From positions 1 through 64,000 of the forward strand of contig NZ_JAKENF010000006.1 in NCBI RefSeq assembly GCF_021491355.1: a DNA stretch of 64,000 bases, written 5' to 3'. This document shows, one piece after another, positions 17,456 to 25,957 of this stretch. The DNA is from Alitabrizicola rongguiensis. Lineage in GTDB: Bacteria; Pseudomonadota; Alphaproteobacteria; Rhodobacterales; Rhodobacteraceae. The number at the start of each line of letters is the position of its first letter. Within the stretch, counting starts at the first letter, position 1. Position numbers and translations under genes: made by a program. The notes under the pieces were generated by a model. It was not told the DNA's origin. It worked only from the letters and a program-made list of their open reading frames with translations, and searched no databases.

Positions 17456-18796
17456 ATGACGCTTAGCTTTGCCCCGGACCGCATCGAGACGTGGCCGCTG
17501 GCCAGGCTGCAGCCATACGCCCGCAATGCGAAGGCGCACGGGCCGGACCAGGTCGCGAAGATCGCCGCCAGCATGGCCGAGTTCGGCTGGACCGTGCCGT
17601 GCCTCGTGGCCGAAGACGGAGAGTTGATCGCGGGGCACGGGCGCGTGCTGGCCGCCACGCAGCTCGGGCTGACCGAAGCGCCGGTCATCCTGCTGGGCCA
17701 TCTGACCGAGGCGCAGCGTCGGGCCTACCGGATCGCGGACAACAAGCTGACGGAACTCGGCACCTGGGACGAGGCGCTGCTGTCGGCCGAACTGAACGAC
17801 CTGCTGGCCGAGGATTTCGACCTGTCGCTGGTCGGTTTCTCGGACGGCGAACTCGACAAGCTGCTGGCCTTCGTGCCGGAGGGGGACGGGGAAGAAGGTC
17901 GCGCCGGGGGCTCCGTGCCGCCGGTGACGATCCCCGAGCCGCCGCGCAATCCGGAGTCGCGCACCGGCGATCTCTGGATCCTTGGCGATCACCGCCTGCT
18001 GTGCGGGGACAGCACCAGCGCGGCGGACGTGCGCCGCCTGATGAATGGCGAGCGCGCGATCCTGTTCGCCACCGACCCGCCGTATCTGGTGGATTACGAC
18101 GGCTCGAACCATCCGACCCGCAACAAGGATTGGTCTGAGTCCTATGGCACGACCTGGGACGACAGTTCGCAGGGGGCGGAGCTCTACGACGGGTTTATCG
18201 CGGCGGCCGTTGCCGAGGCGATCACCGAGGATGCGGCGTGGTATTGCTGGCATGCCTCGCGCCGCCAAGCGATGCTGGAAGCTTGCTGGGAGAAGGCCGG
18301 CGCTTTCGTCCATCAGCAGATCATCTGGGTGAAGGACCGCGGGGTTCTGACCCGGTCCCACTACCTCTGGAAGCACGAGCCCTGTTTCATGGGGTGGCGT
18401 CGGCCGAACCGCCCACCCAAGGTGGCGGAAGAAACCCTGCCATCGACATGGGCGCTGCCGAGTTTCGCCAAGGACGACCGGCCCGACCATCCGACGCCGA
18501 AACCGCTCGACGCCTTCGGCATCCCGATGCGCCAGCATGTTGCGCGCGGTGGGCTTTGCTACGAGCCGTTCTCAGGCTCCGGCTCGCAAATCATGGCGGG
18601 CGAAGCCAACGGCCGCCGCGTCTTCGCGATGGAAATCAGCTCGGCCTATGTCGATGTCGCCGTCGAGCGCTGGCAGGCCGAGACCGGCCGCGACGCGATC
18701 CTCGACGGAGATGGTCGGACCTTTGCACAGGTCAGAACCGAGCGGCTGGGCGAAGCCCCGGCCGCACCTGAAAACCAAACCGAAACCGCAGCGTGA
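17456..18796 (+). CDS. ParB-like domain fused to DNA methyltransferase
   Basis: The 446-aa protein has an N-terminal ParB/Srx-like domain (NAKAHGPDQVAKIAAS, ELIAGHGRVLAA) and a C-terminal amino-methyltransferase with catalytic TDPPY near residue 205 and SAM-binding EPFSGSGSQIMAGE near 375. DPPY points to N6-adenine methylation. Phages use such enzymes to protect their DNA from host restriction or to mark origins. ATG at 17456 is chosen because the ParB domain begins right after it; the extra upstream residues are low in complexity. Confidence 0.88.
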   Translation: MTLSFAPDRIETWPLARLQPYARNAKAHGPDQVAKIAASMAEFGWTVPCLVAEDGELIAGHGRVLAATQLGLTEAPVILLGHLTEAQRRAYRIADNKLTELGTWDEALLSAELNDLLAEDFDLSLVGFSDGELDKLLAFVPEGDGEEGRAGGSVPPVTIPEPPRNPESRTGDLWILGDHRLLCGDSTSAADVRRLMNGERAILFATDPPYLVDYDGSNHPTRNKDWSESYGTTWDDSSQGAELYDGFIAAAVAEAITEDAAWYCWHASRRQAMLEACWEKAGAFVHQQIIWVKDRGVLTRSHYLWKHEPCFMGWRRPNRPPKVAEETLPSTWALPSFAKDDRPDHPTPKPLDAFGIPMRQHVARGGLCYEPFSGSGSQIMAGEANGRRVFAMEISSAYVDVAVERWQAETGRDAILDGDGRTFAQVRTERLGEAPAAPENQTETAA

Positions 18797-18797
18797 C

Positions 18798-19895
18798 ATG
18801 CATGACCTGGCTTTACCTTCCTCCGGACGCGCTTCCGGAGCCGGAGACGCGTGCCTGTTCGGACTCTCGCTGTGCTCTGGCGCGGGCGGGCCTGACCTCG
18901 GGCTCACCATCGCCATCCCCGGATATCGTGCTGTGGGCCATGTCGAACGGGAAACCTTCGCCGCAGCCACGCTCGTGGCGCGGATGGAGGACGCGTCCCT
19001 GGATCGCGCGCCTGTCTGGGACGATGTTGCCACCTTCGACGGGCGCCCTTGGCGCGGCGCGGTGGATATCGTCACTGCGGGCTATCCGTGCCAGCCGTTC
19101 TCCGTCGCGGGCAAGCGCCGGGGTGCCGACGACCCGCGCCACCTCTGGCCGCATGTCGCTCGCATCATCGGCGAAATCAAACCGCCCTTCGTCTTCCTCG
19201 AAAATGTCGCCCATCATCTCCGCCTCGGCTTCCCCGAAGTCGCCAGCGGACTGGTCGGCATGGGCTACCGCCTTGCGGCAGGCCTGTTCACGGCGGCGGA
19301 AGTCGGCGCGCACCACAGGCGCGAGCGGCTCTTCGTCCTGGGCATCCGCGAAGGCGACGAGTTGGCCGACCCCGCGCGCCTGCTCTGGCACCCGGTCGAG
19401 TGGCGGGAACCGGACGGAACTGCTGCGCCTCTGGCCGACGCCCCGTGCCAGTGCGAACGAGAACCGGCAGACGAAGCCGACGCCCTCGCAGGAAGCGGGG
19501 CAGCACGGCATGAACCTCGCGACGACGGCCGCGCTCTGGCCGACGCCGATGGCGAACGATGGCTGCAAGCCGAGCGCGGGCAATCGCCGGACAGCGGACC
19601 TGACGCATTCGGCGGGGCTGTGGATGACGCCGACGGCGCGCGATCACAAGGACGGCGCGACGAGCTTGGCGAACACGCCGGTCAACGGCCTGCTTGGCCG
19701 CCAGGTCCTCACGACGCCGATGGCTGGGCGCGATACCTGCGATGCGCGCCGGACCTTGAACCCGCTGTTCGTCGAGGCGCTGATGGGCTGGCCCACCGGG
19801 TGGACCGGCTTCGCCTCTGTGGCAATGGCGTGGTCCCCCTGGTTGCGGCGCATGCGCTGCGAACTCTGGCGGCTGAATTGCTGGCCGATGGATGA
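18798..19895 (+). CDS. DNA cytosine-5 methyltransferase (phage type)
   Basis: The 365-aa product has motif I CSGAGGPDLGL, catalytic motif IV GYPCQPFSVAGKRRG, motif VI FLENV, motif VIII RRERLFVLG and motif X GNGVVPLVAAHALRTL near the end. It methylates cytosine C5, probably for anti-restriction. It starts one base after the ParB-methylase stop. From about 19418 the overlapping +1 frame, ending at 19908, also reads as a family-like sequence (LWPTPRAS repeats, LNPLFVEALMGWPTGWTGF). That frame's stop overlaps the next start as ATGA. An ancestral or programmed frame change is possible. Confidence 0.82.
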   Translation: MHDLALPSSGRASGAGDACLFGLSLCSGAGGPDLGLTIAIPGYRAVGHVERETFAAATLVARMEDASLDRAPVWDDVATFDGRPWRGAVDIVTAGYPCQPFSVAGKRRGADDPRHLWPHVARIIGEIKPPFVFLENVAHHLRLGFPEVASGLVGMGYRLAAGLFTAAEVGAHHRRERLFVLGIREGDELADPARLLWHPVEWREPDGTAAPLADAPCQCEREPADEADALAGSGAARHEPRDDGRALADADGERWLQAERGQSPDSGPDAFGGAVDDADGARSQGRRDELGEHAGQRPAWPPGPHDADGWARYLRCAPDLEPAVRRGADGLAHRVDRLRLCGNGVVPLVAAHALRTLAAELLADG

Positions 19896-19904
19896 GGTGG
19901 AGGC

Positions 19905-20114
19905 ATGAGCCAGACCCGCCTCATGTCGCTGGTCGAGTCCGTCGCCAACGTAATCGTCGGCTATGGCGTCGCCGTGGTCACGCAGATCGTGATCTTCCCT
20001 ATCTTCGGGCTGCACACGACGCTGGCCCAGAACCTGAAGATGGGCGCGGTGTTCACCGTGGTCAGCATCGCGCGGTCCTACGTCCTGCGGCGGCTGTTCG
20101 AAAGGTTCCGTTGA
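19905..20114 (+). CDS. Small two-helix membrane protein (DUF7220-like)
   Basis: The 69-aa protein has two hydrophobic segments (VIVGYGVAVVTQIVIFPIFG and NLKMGAVFTVVSIARSYVLR). It resembles the DUF7220 group often found beside phage methylases; the name is tentative. GGAGG precedes the ATG. Function unknown. Confidence 0.65.
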   Translation: MSQTRLMSLVESVANVIVGYGVAVVTQIVIFPIFGLHTTLAQNLKMGAVFTVVSIARSYVLRRLFERFR

Positions 20115-20344
20115 CGTGATGCGGGACGATCATTTATCCTGGCGCTGCTGCGAATTTGGCCTCGGCCGAATTGAGTAAGCCAGCGGCTACTCTGACCTGA
20201 GGTCTTGTCCTGCAGGTTTCGCGGTCCGGCATGCGGAGCCACGGATCACCGGGCCTCGCGCGAGCAGGAGCTTCCAGCCGGGGAGCGTCCGTTACGGGCG
20301 TCGCGCATTCGCTTCTCACGAAGTCGAATGAAAGGACCCGTGTC

Positions 20345-20719
20345 ATGGGATCTGTTAAACGTATCCGTCAAAGGAAGATGATGGCCCAAGGTGGCCGCTG
20401 CTACTATTGCGGCATGCCGATGTGGGACGATGCTGTGGAAGCCGCAACTTCTCAACGAAACTACCAAACGAGGCGGACCCCAAAGGCGCTACGCTGCACC
20501 GCCGAGCATCTACACGCCCGCTCCGACGGTGGTAGCGACACGGATGAGAACATCGTTGCGGCCTGCTGGTACTGCAACAGCCAGCGCCATAAGCGGAAGT
20601 GCCCGCCCTCGCCCGAAGAGCATCGCGTGTATGTCCAGAAGCGCATGGCAGCCGGAAAGTGGCTGCTGGCGCAGGTGTCATTGGTCGGTCTCACAGCGAC
20701 ACTGACGAGGCCATCGTAG
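20345..20719 (+). CDS. HNH endonuclease
   Basis: The 124-aa nuclease has zinc cysteines in CYYCGM and CWYCNSQRH and the HNH core in CTAEHLHARSDGGSDTDEN. In many phages an HNH protein next to terminase is needed for DNA packaging cuts, and the terminase genes lie about 1 kb downstream. The ATG at 20345 is chosen over an upstream frame because the zinc-binding fold starts soon after. Free-standing homing endonuclease is the alternative. Confidence 0.85.
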   Translation: MGSVKRIRQRKMMAQGGRCYYCGMPMWDDAVEAATSQRNYQTRRTPKALRCTAEHLHARSDGGSDTDENIVAACWYCNSQRHKRKCPPSPEEHRVYVQKRMAAGKWLLAQVSLVGLTATLTRPS

Positions 20720-20770
20720 ATACAGGCCGCCGCCCGGTCGGGGCGGCGGCGTAGCATTTCTGGCGTTGGG

Positions 20771-21289
20771 TCAGGCGGCGGGAAGCCTGTAGACCCGCCC
20801 GCGCCCCTCGACCTTCTCCGAGGTCACCTCGAGCCCGAGCTTCTTCTTCAGAGCACCGGCCATCGCGCCGCGAACCGTGTGCGACTGCCAGTCCGTCGCT
20901 GCCATGATCTCCTCGATTGTGGCGCCGTCCGGTGCCCGCAACATTTCAATCAGCGCTTCCTGCTTGGTGCCCTTCCGGCGCGGGGAAGATCTGGTGACGT
21001 TTTCGGCTGGTGTCGTGGTGGCATCGTGCTCGGTGATCCCGAGCATGCTCTGTGCCAGCGGCGTTGCGCGCAGGGTGATCGGGCCGCGCGCCTCGTCGTG
21101 CCGCCAGACGGTGTTGAGGTCGGTGGCGGGGATTTCCTCGATCAGCCCGAGCTTCAGAAGGCTCTTGCAGACATTGCCGACAGCGCCGCCCTTCAGCTTG
21201 GCGGTGATGGGAAAGACCGCGCCATCATCGCGCGCGCAGGCCGCCGAAAGGATGACCGCTTGGGTATCGGTCAGCTGGATCTGAGGCAT
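20771..21289 (-). CDS. DUF3489-like protein
   Basis: The 172-aa protein runs opposite to its neighbours. The last 70 residues (TKQEALIEMLRAPDGATIEEIMAATDW...) match the DUF3489 winged-helix pattern, whose members are thought to bind DNA. The N-terminal half (LTDTQAVILSAACARDDG) also looks helix-turn-helix-like. A regulatory role in the packaging region is inferred. Confidence 0.75.
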   Translation of the reverse strand: MPQIQLTDTQAVILSAACARDDGAVFPITAKLKGGAVGNVCKSLLKLGLIEEIPATDLNTVWRHDEARGPITLRATPLAQSMLGITEHDATTTPAENVTRSSPRRKGTKQEALIEMLRAPDGATIEEIMAATDWQSHTVRGAMAGALKKKLGLEVTSEKVEGRGRVYRLPAA

Positions 21290-21385
21290 AGGGTCGTCTC
21301 CGTTCTCGGGGCCGCGACTGCCGCTGCCCTCCTACGGCCCCAAGCCGCGCTGGGCGCACGGCGAGAGTTCTGGCGTTGCGGTTGG

Positions 21386-21610
21386 TCACTCGGCGTGTTC
21401 GCCCTCCTTGAAGGCGCTGTCGGTGATCTCGCGCAGCTTGGCGCGGTAGTGGTTCAGGGTGCCGACGTGCCCCCAATGGATCTCGTCGGGGCTGGTTTCG
21501 AAATGGTCGGCGCTGAGGGCAGCGAGGCGTGCCAGCATCGCGTCGATCTCGCATTTGGCGGCGATGAAGGCGTCGAGGGCTTTCTCGTTGGCGGTGGCGC
21601 GGCGGGTCAT
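21386..21610 (-). CDS. Small helical protein
   Basis: The 74-aa acidic helical protein has no recognised domain. ATG at 21610 is preferred, with CGGAG at a normal distance; a GTG at 21673 would add 21 residues. It lies upstream of the DUF3489 gene on the same strand, so the two may be co-transcribed. Confidence 0.6.
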   Translation of the reverse strand: MTRRATANEKALDAFIAAKCEIDAMLARLAALSADHFETSPDEIHWGHVGTLNHYRAKLREITDSAFKEGEHAE

Positions 21611-21721
21611 TCTGGTGGCTCCGTAGTGAGTTGCATCGTTTCGTTGGAGTGACGTTTGCTCCGTCCGCGCCACTTATCAACTCGATAAGCACATGAAACT
21701 GAATGATAATCGGAGCCGTCG

Positions 21722-22282
21722 ATGCAGGGCATGAGCGAGCGCCAGTACGCCGCGCATGTCGGGCTGTCGCGGGGCGCGATCCAGAAGGCGAAGACGGCCG
21801 AACGGCTGGTCCTCTATCCCGATGGCAGCATAAACGCGGCCGCCAGCGATGTGCGTCGGTCTGAAACCACTGACCCGTCCAAGACCCGCAAGCCGCCCGA
21901 ACCTAAGCTGAAACCCGTCCCCGAGGCGGCAGTGGCTGCCGTCGGCGACACCCTGCGCGAACAGGGCCTCGCGGTCCCTGCGGTCGGTGGCGGCACGACC
22001 TTCCTGCAGGCGAAGACCGCCAACGAGGTGCTGAAGGCGCAGGAGCGGCGGATCCGGCTCTCGAGGCTGAAGGGGGAGTTGATCGAGCGGGCGCGCGCGC
22101 TGTCGCTGGTGTTCCGCCTCGCGCGGGAGGTGCGGGACGCTTGGGTGAACTGGCCTGCACGCGCGGCGGCGCTGATGGCGGCCGATCTGGGGGTCGAGCC
22201 AGCCGCGATGCAGAAGGTCCTGGAGAAACATGTCCGTGCCCACCTCGACGAGCTTGGCGAGGTCCGGCCCGATTTCCGGTGA
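21722..22282 (+). CDS. Terminase small subunit-like DNA-packaging protein
   Basis: The 186-aa protein has an N-terminal HTH (MSERQYAAHVGLSRGAIQKA), a Lys/Pro linker, and a helical C-terminus (LVFRLAREVRDAWVNWPAR). Placement immediately before the large terminase and the HTH-plus-oligomerisation layout fit a small terminase that recognises phage DNA. It overlaps the large subunit gene by 53 bp. Confidence 0.75.
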   Translation: MQGMSERQYAAHVGLSRGAIQKAKTAERLVLYPDGSINAAASDVRRSETTDPSKTRKPPEPKLKPVPEAAVAAVGDTLREQGLAVPAVGGGTTFLQAKTANEVLKAQERRIRLSRLKGELIERARALSLVFRLAREVRDAWVNWPARAAALMAADLGVEPAAMQKVLEKHVRAHLDELGEVRPDFR

Positions 22283-24233
22283 TGATGAAGCACTGACGGA
22301 CTTCGACGGCGCGGGCGAGATCCTGCGCGCCTGGGGCAACGGGTTGCGGCCCGACCCTGACCTGACCGTCTCGGAATGGGCGGACCGGCATCGGATGCTG
22401 TCAGGTCGCGCATCGGCTGAACCGGGGCGGTATCGCACAGGGCGCACGCCCTATATGCGCGAGATCATGGACCGGCTGTCGCCGGGCGATCCCACGCAGC
22501 GGATCGTGTTCATGAAGGCCGCGCAGGTCGGCGCGACCGAGGCGGGCAACAACTGGATCGGCTTCGCCATCCATCAGGCGCCGGGTCCGATGCTGGCAGT
22601 CCAGCCGACGGTCGAACTGGCCAAACGCAACTCGCGCCAGCGGATCGACCCGCTGATCGGCGAGAGCCCCGAGCTGCGGGAGCGGGTGAAGCCCGCGCGA
22701 TCCCGCGATGCGGGCAACACGATGCTGTCGAAGGAGTTCGCGGGCGGCATCCTGATCATGACGGGGGCGAACTCAGCGGTCGGGCTGCGCTCGACCCCGG
22801 CGCGCTACATCTTCCTCGACGAGGTCGATGCTTATCCGGCCTCGGCCGATGAGGAAGGCGATCCGGTGACGCTGGCCGAGGCCCGGTCGCTGACCTTCGC
22901 CCACCGGCGCAAGGTGTTCCTGGTCTCGACGCCCACCATCCGGGGGCTAAGCCGGATCGAGCGGGAGTTCGAGGCCAGCGACCAGCGCCGGTTCTTCGTG
23001 CCGTGCCCGCACTGTGGCCATTCGCAATGGCTGAAGTTCGACCGGCTGCGCTGGCAAAAAGGCAAGCCGGAAACGGCGGAATATCATTGCGAAGGCTGCG
23101 ACGCGGCCATCGCGGAGCACCACAAGACGGCGATGCTGGAGGGCGGCGAATGGCGGGCGACCGCCACGGCCGCCGATCCGACCACGGCCGGCTACCACCT
23201 CTCGGCGCTCTATTCGCCGGTGGGCTGGCTCAGCTGGACCCGCATCGCCCGTGGCTGGGACGCGGCCCAAGGGTCGGATGAGGCGATCAAGGCGTTCCGC
23301 AACACCATCCTCGGCGAGACGTGGGTCGAAAGCGGCGAAGCGCCGGACTGGCAGCGGCTTTACGACCGGCGCGAGGCGTGGAAGCCGGGCACGGTGCCAG
23401 CGGGCGGGTTGTTCCTGACCGCCGGGGCGGACGTGCAAAAGGACCGGATCGAGGTCGATGTCTGGGCCTGGGGTCGCGGGCTGGAGAGCTGGCTCGTCGA
23501 TCACGTGGTGATCGAGGGCGGACCCGACCGGCACGACGCGTGGTCGGAACTGACGGCGATGCTGGACAGAAGCTGGCCGCATGAACGCGGCGCGCATCTC
23601 AGGATCGCGCGGCTTGCCATCGACACCGGCTATGAGGCCCCGGCCGTCTACTCCTGGTCACGGGCGCAAGGCTTCGCGCAGGTGTCGCCGGTGAAGGGCG
23701 TCGAGGGGTTCAACCGCTCGAGCCCGGTGTCGGGGCCGACCTTCGTCGACGCAACCGAGGGCGGCAAACGCCTTCGGCGCGGGGCGCGCCTCTGGACCGT
23801 GGCGGTCTCGACCTTCAAGGCCGAGACCTATCGCTTCCTGCGGCTGGCGCGCCCGACCGAGGAGGAGATGGCCGACGGGGCTGTGTTCCCGCCCGGCTCG
23901 GTGCACCTGCCGACATGGGTGGAAAGCGAATGGCTTAAGCAGGTCGTGGCCGAACAGCTGGTGACGGTCCGCACCAAGCGCGGCTTCGCGAAACTCGAAT
24001 GGCAGAAGCTGCGCGAACGCAACGAGGCGCTGGACTGCCGGGTCTACGCCCGCGCTGCCGCGTGGATTGCGGGTGCGGACCGCTGGCCCGACGAGAAATG
24101 GCACGACCTCGAGGATCAGCTCGGGGCGGCGCCAACAGAAACGGATGGCGCAGGGCGGGTCCACCGACCGCAATTCGCACCCCAGGGAAAGCGGCAGTCG
24201 GACTGGCTTGGCCGACGCGGAGGGTGGTTCTGA
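22230..24233 (+). CDS. Terminase large subunit, GpA family
   Basis: The 667-aa packaging motor has a Walker A-like KAAQVGATEAGNN near residue 95, Walker B YIFLDEVDAYP near 195, a zinc ribbon (CPHCGHSQW...YHCEGC), and a C-terminal nuclease region with AIDTGYEAPAVYSW. GpA-type terminases cut concatemers and pump DNA into the prohead. The start at 22230 overlaps the small subunit by 53 bp; no better in-frame ATG exists, although GTG at 22236 is possible. Confidence 0.92.
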   Translation: MSVPTSTSLARSGPISGDDEALTDFDGAGEILRAWGNGLRPDPDLTVSEWADRHRMLSGRASAEPGRYRTGRTPYMREIMDRLSPGDPTQRIVFMKAAQVGATEAGNNWIGFAIHQAPGPMLAVQPTVELAKRNSRQRIDPLIGESPELRERVKPARSRDAGNTMLSKEFAGGILIMTGANSAVGLRSTPARYIFLDEVDAYPASADEEGDPVTLAEARSLTFAHRRKVFLVSTPTIRGLSRIEREFEASDQRRFFVPCPHCGHSQWLKFDRLRWQKGKPETAEYHCEGCDAAIAEHHKTAMLEGGEWRATATAADPTTAGYHLSALYSPVGWLSWTRIARGWDAAQGSDEAIKAFRNTILGETWVESGEAPDWQRLYDRREAWKPGTVPAGGLFLTAGADVQKDRIEVDVWAWGRGLESWLVDHVVIEGGPDRHDAWSELTAMLDRSWPHERGAHLRIARLAIDTGYEAPAVYSWSRAQGFAQVSPVKGVEGFNRSSPVSGPTFVDATEGGKRLRRGARLWTVAVSTFKAETYRFLRLARPTEEEMADGAVFPPGSVHLPTWVESEWLKQVVAEQLVTVRTKRGFAKLEWQKLRERNEALDCRVYARAAAWIAGADRWPDEKWHDLEDQLGAAPTETDGAGRVHRPQFAPQGKRQSDWLGRRGGWF

Positions 24234-24442
24234 TGACCGACTGGACGGAAACCGAGCTCTCGGCGCTGCGCAGGGCCTATGCCAGCGGCACGACGCGGGT
24301 CAGCTATGATGGAAAATCCGTCGACTATGGCTCGGCCGAGGATCTACTGGGCCGCATCCGGACCATCGAACGCGCCATCGCGGGTACCACGCGACCGCTG
24401 CCGGTCGCCGGGCTTGCGGGCTTCTCGCGCGGGGACTGGTGA
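24233..24442 (+). CDS. Head-tail joining protein, gpW-like
   Basis: The 69-aa protein (TETELSALRRAYASGTTRVS, DLLGRIRTIERAIAG) matches the size and helix-strand-helix pattern of lambda gpW, which completes the head at the portal. It sits in the canonical place between terminase and portal and overlaps both by TGATG couplings. Confidence 0.8.
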   Translation: MTDWTETELSALRRAYASGTTRVSYDGKSVDYGSAEDLLGRIRTIERAIAGTTRPLPVAGLAGFSRGDW

Positions 24443-25953
24443 TGTCGGCCAGCTGGTTCGATAGGGCCATTGCCTCTGTCGCCCCTCGGGCCGCCGCCCG
24501 TCGCGTGCTGGCGCGGCAGGCCTTCGAAACCCTGACGCGCGGCTATGATGGCGCGGCGCGCGGGCGTCGCACCGAGGGCTGGCGTGCGCCGGGATCCTCG
24601 GCCGACACCGAGATCGGCGGCGCCGGGGCGCTGCTGCGCGACCGGATGCGCGATCTGGTGCGCAACAACCCGCATGCGGCCAAGGCCGTTGCGGTGCTGG
24701 TGAACAACATCGTGGGCAGCGGCATCATGCCCCGTGCCGCCAGCGGCGACGACGAGCTGGACCGAAAGGTCGACGCCCTGTTCACCCGCTGGACAGCGGA
24801 GTGCGATGCCGACGGCCAGCTGGATTTCTACGGCCTGCAGACATTGATCTGCCGCGAAATGGTTGAGGCGGGCGAGGTTCTGGTGCGCCGCCGTCTTCGG
24901 CGATCCTCGGACGGACTGCCGGTGCCGCTGCAAGTGCAGGTGCTGGAGGCTGACTTCCTCGACGCCACGAAATCCGGCGCCCTCGGCGCGGGGCGGCTGG
25001 TGCAGGGGATCGAGTTCGATCCGGTCGGCAAGCGGCGGGCCTACTGGCTGCACGCCGAGCATCCGGGCGACGCCTATGGCGCCTTGCAGAACGGCTTGCA
25101 GAGCCGCCCGGTCCCGGCGAGTGAGATCGCCCATGTCTATGAAAAACAGCGCACGCAGGCCCGCGGGGTTCCCTGGGGCGCGCCGGTGATCCGGTCCTTG
25201 CGCGATCTCGACGACTATGAAGTGGCCGAACTGGTCCGCAAGAAGACCGAGGCCTGCGTCACCGCGATCGTCTTCGGCGACGACGAAGCGCAGCAGGGCA
25301 TCGCGCCCTCCGTGGTCGATGCCGACGGCAACCGGGTCGAGCAGTTCGAGCCGGGGCTGATCGCCTACGCGCGGGGCGGCAAGGACATCCGGTTCAACCA
25401 GCCCGCTGCCACCGGCGGCTATGGCGAATACAAGCGCGCGAGCCTGCACACGATCTCAGCCGGGTTCCGGGTGCCTTACGAATTGCTGACCGGGGATCTG
25501 TCCCAGGTCAACTATTCCTCGATCCGGGCGGGTCTCGTCGAGTTCCGCCGCATGATCGACGCGGTCCAGTGGCAGCTCTTCATCCCGATGCTCTGCGCGC
25601 CGGTCTGGCGCTGGTTCACCGAGGCTGCATGGGCAGCAGGGCAGATCCCGACTCCGGATGTGCCGGTGGAATGGTCGCCGCCGAAGTTCGATGCCGTCGA
25701 TCCCTACAAGGACGCGATGGCCGACCTGCTGGCGATCCGGACCGGCACCATGACGCTGGCGCAGGCCATTGCCCGGCAGGGCCACAACCCGGACGCGGTG
25801 CTGGCAGAAATCGCCGCGACCAATGCCAAGCTCGATGGCCTCGGCCTCGTGCTCGACAGCGATCCGCGCCGCGTCACCAAGACCGGCAGCGCGCAGGCTG
25901 GCGACCCGACCAGTGACCCGGCCGCCTCCGCATCCGAACCAGAGAAGGAATAG
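24442..25953 (+). CDS. Portal protein, lambda family
   Basis: The 503-aa portal forms the ring through which DNA passes. Family-like features include LLRDRMRDLVRNNPHAAKAV near residue 60, SGIMPRAA, and GDLSQVNYSSIRAGLVEFRR in the C-terminal half. The C-terminal tail is Pro/Ala-rich and disordered. Start at the ATG that overlaps the gpW-like stop; a GTG one codon earlier is the alternative. Confidence 0.92.
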   Translation: MSASWFDRAIASVAPRAAARRVLARQAFETLTRGYDGAARGRRTEGWRAPGSSADTEIGGAGALLRDRMRDLVRNNPHAAKAVAVLVNNIVGSGIMPRAASGDDELDRKVDALFTRWTAECDADGQLDFYGLQTLICREMVEAGEVLVRRRLRRSSDGLPVPLQVQVLEADFLDATKSGALGAGRLVQGIEFDPVGKRRAYWLHAEHPGDAYGALQNGLQSRPVPASEIAHVYEKQRTQARGVPWGAPVIRSLRDLDDYEVAELVRKKTEACVTAIVFGDDEAQQGIAPSVVDADGNRVEQFEPGLIAYARGGKDIRFNQPAATGGYGEYKRASLHTISAGFRVPYELLTGDLSQVNYSSIRAGLVEFRRMIDAVQWQLFIPMLCAPVWRWFTEAAWAAGQIPTPDVPVEWSPPKFDAVDPYKDAMADLLAIRTGTMTLAQAIARQGHNPDAVLAEIAATNAKLDGLGLVLDSDPRRVTKTGSAQAGDPTSDPAASASEPEKE

Positions 25954-25957
25954 GGCC

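Noticed and set aside
17354-18538. Minus-strand open frame of 394 codons opposite the ParB-methylase gene
   Set aside because: No recognisable motif; the plus-strand frame has ParB and methylase signatures.
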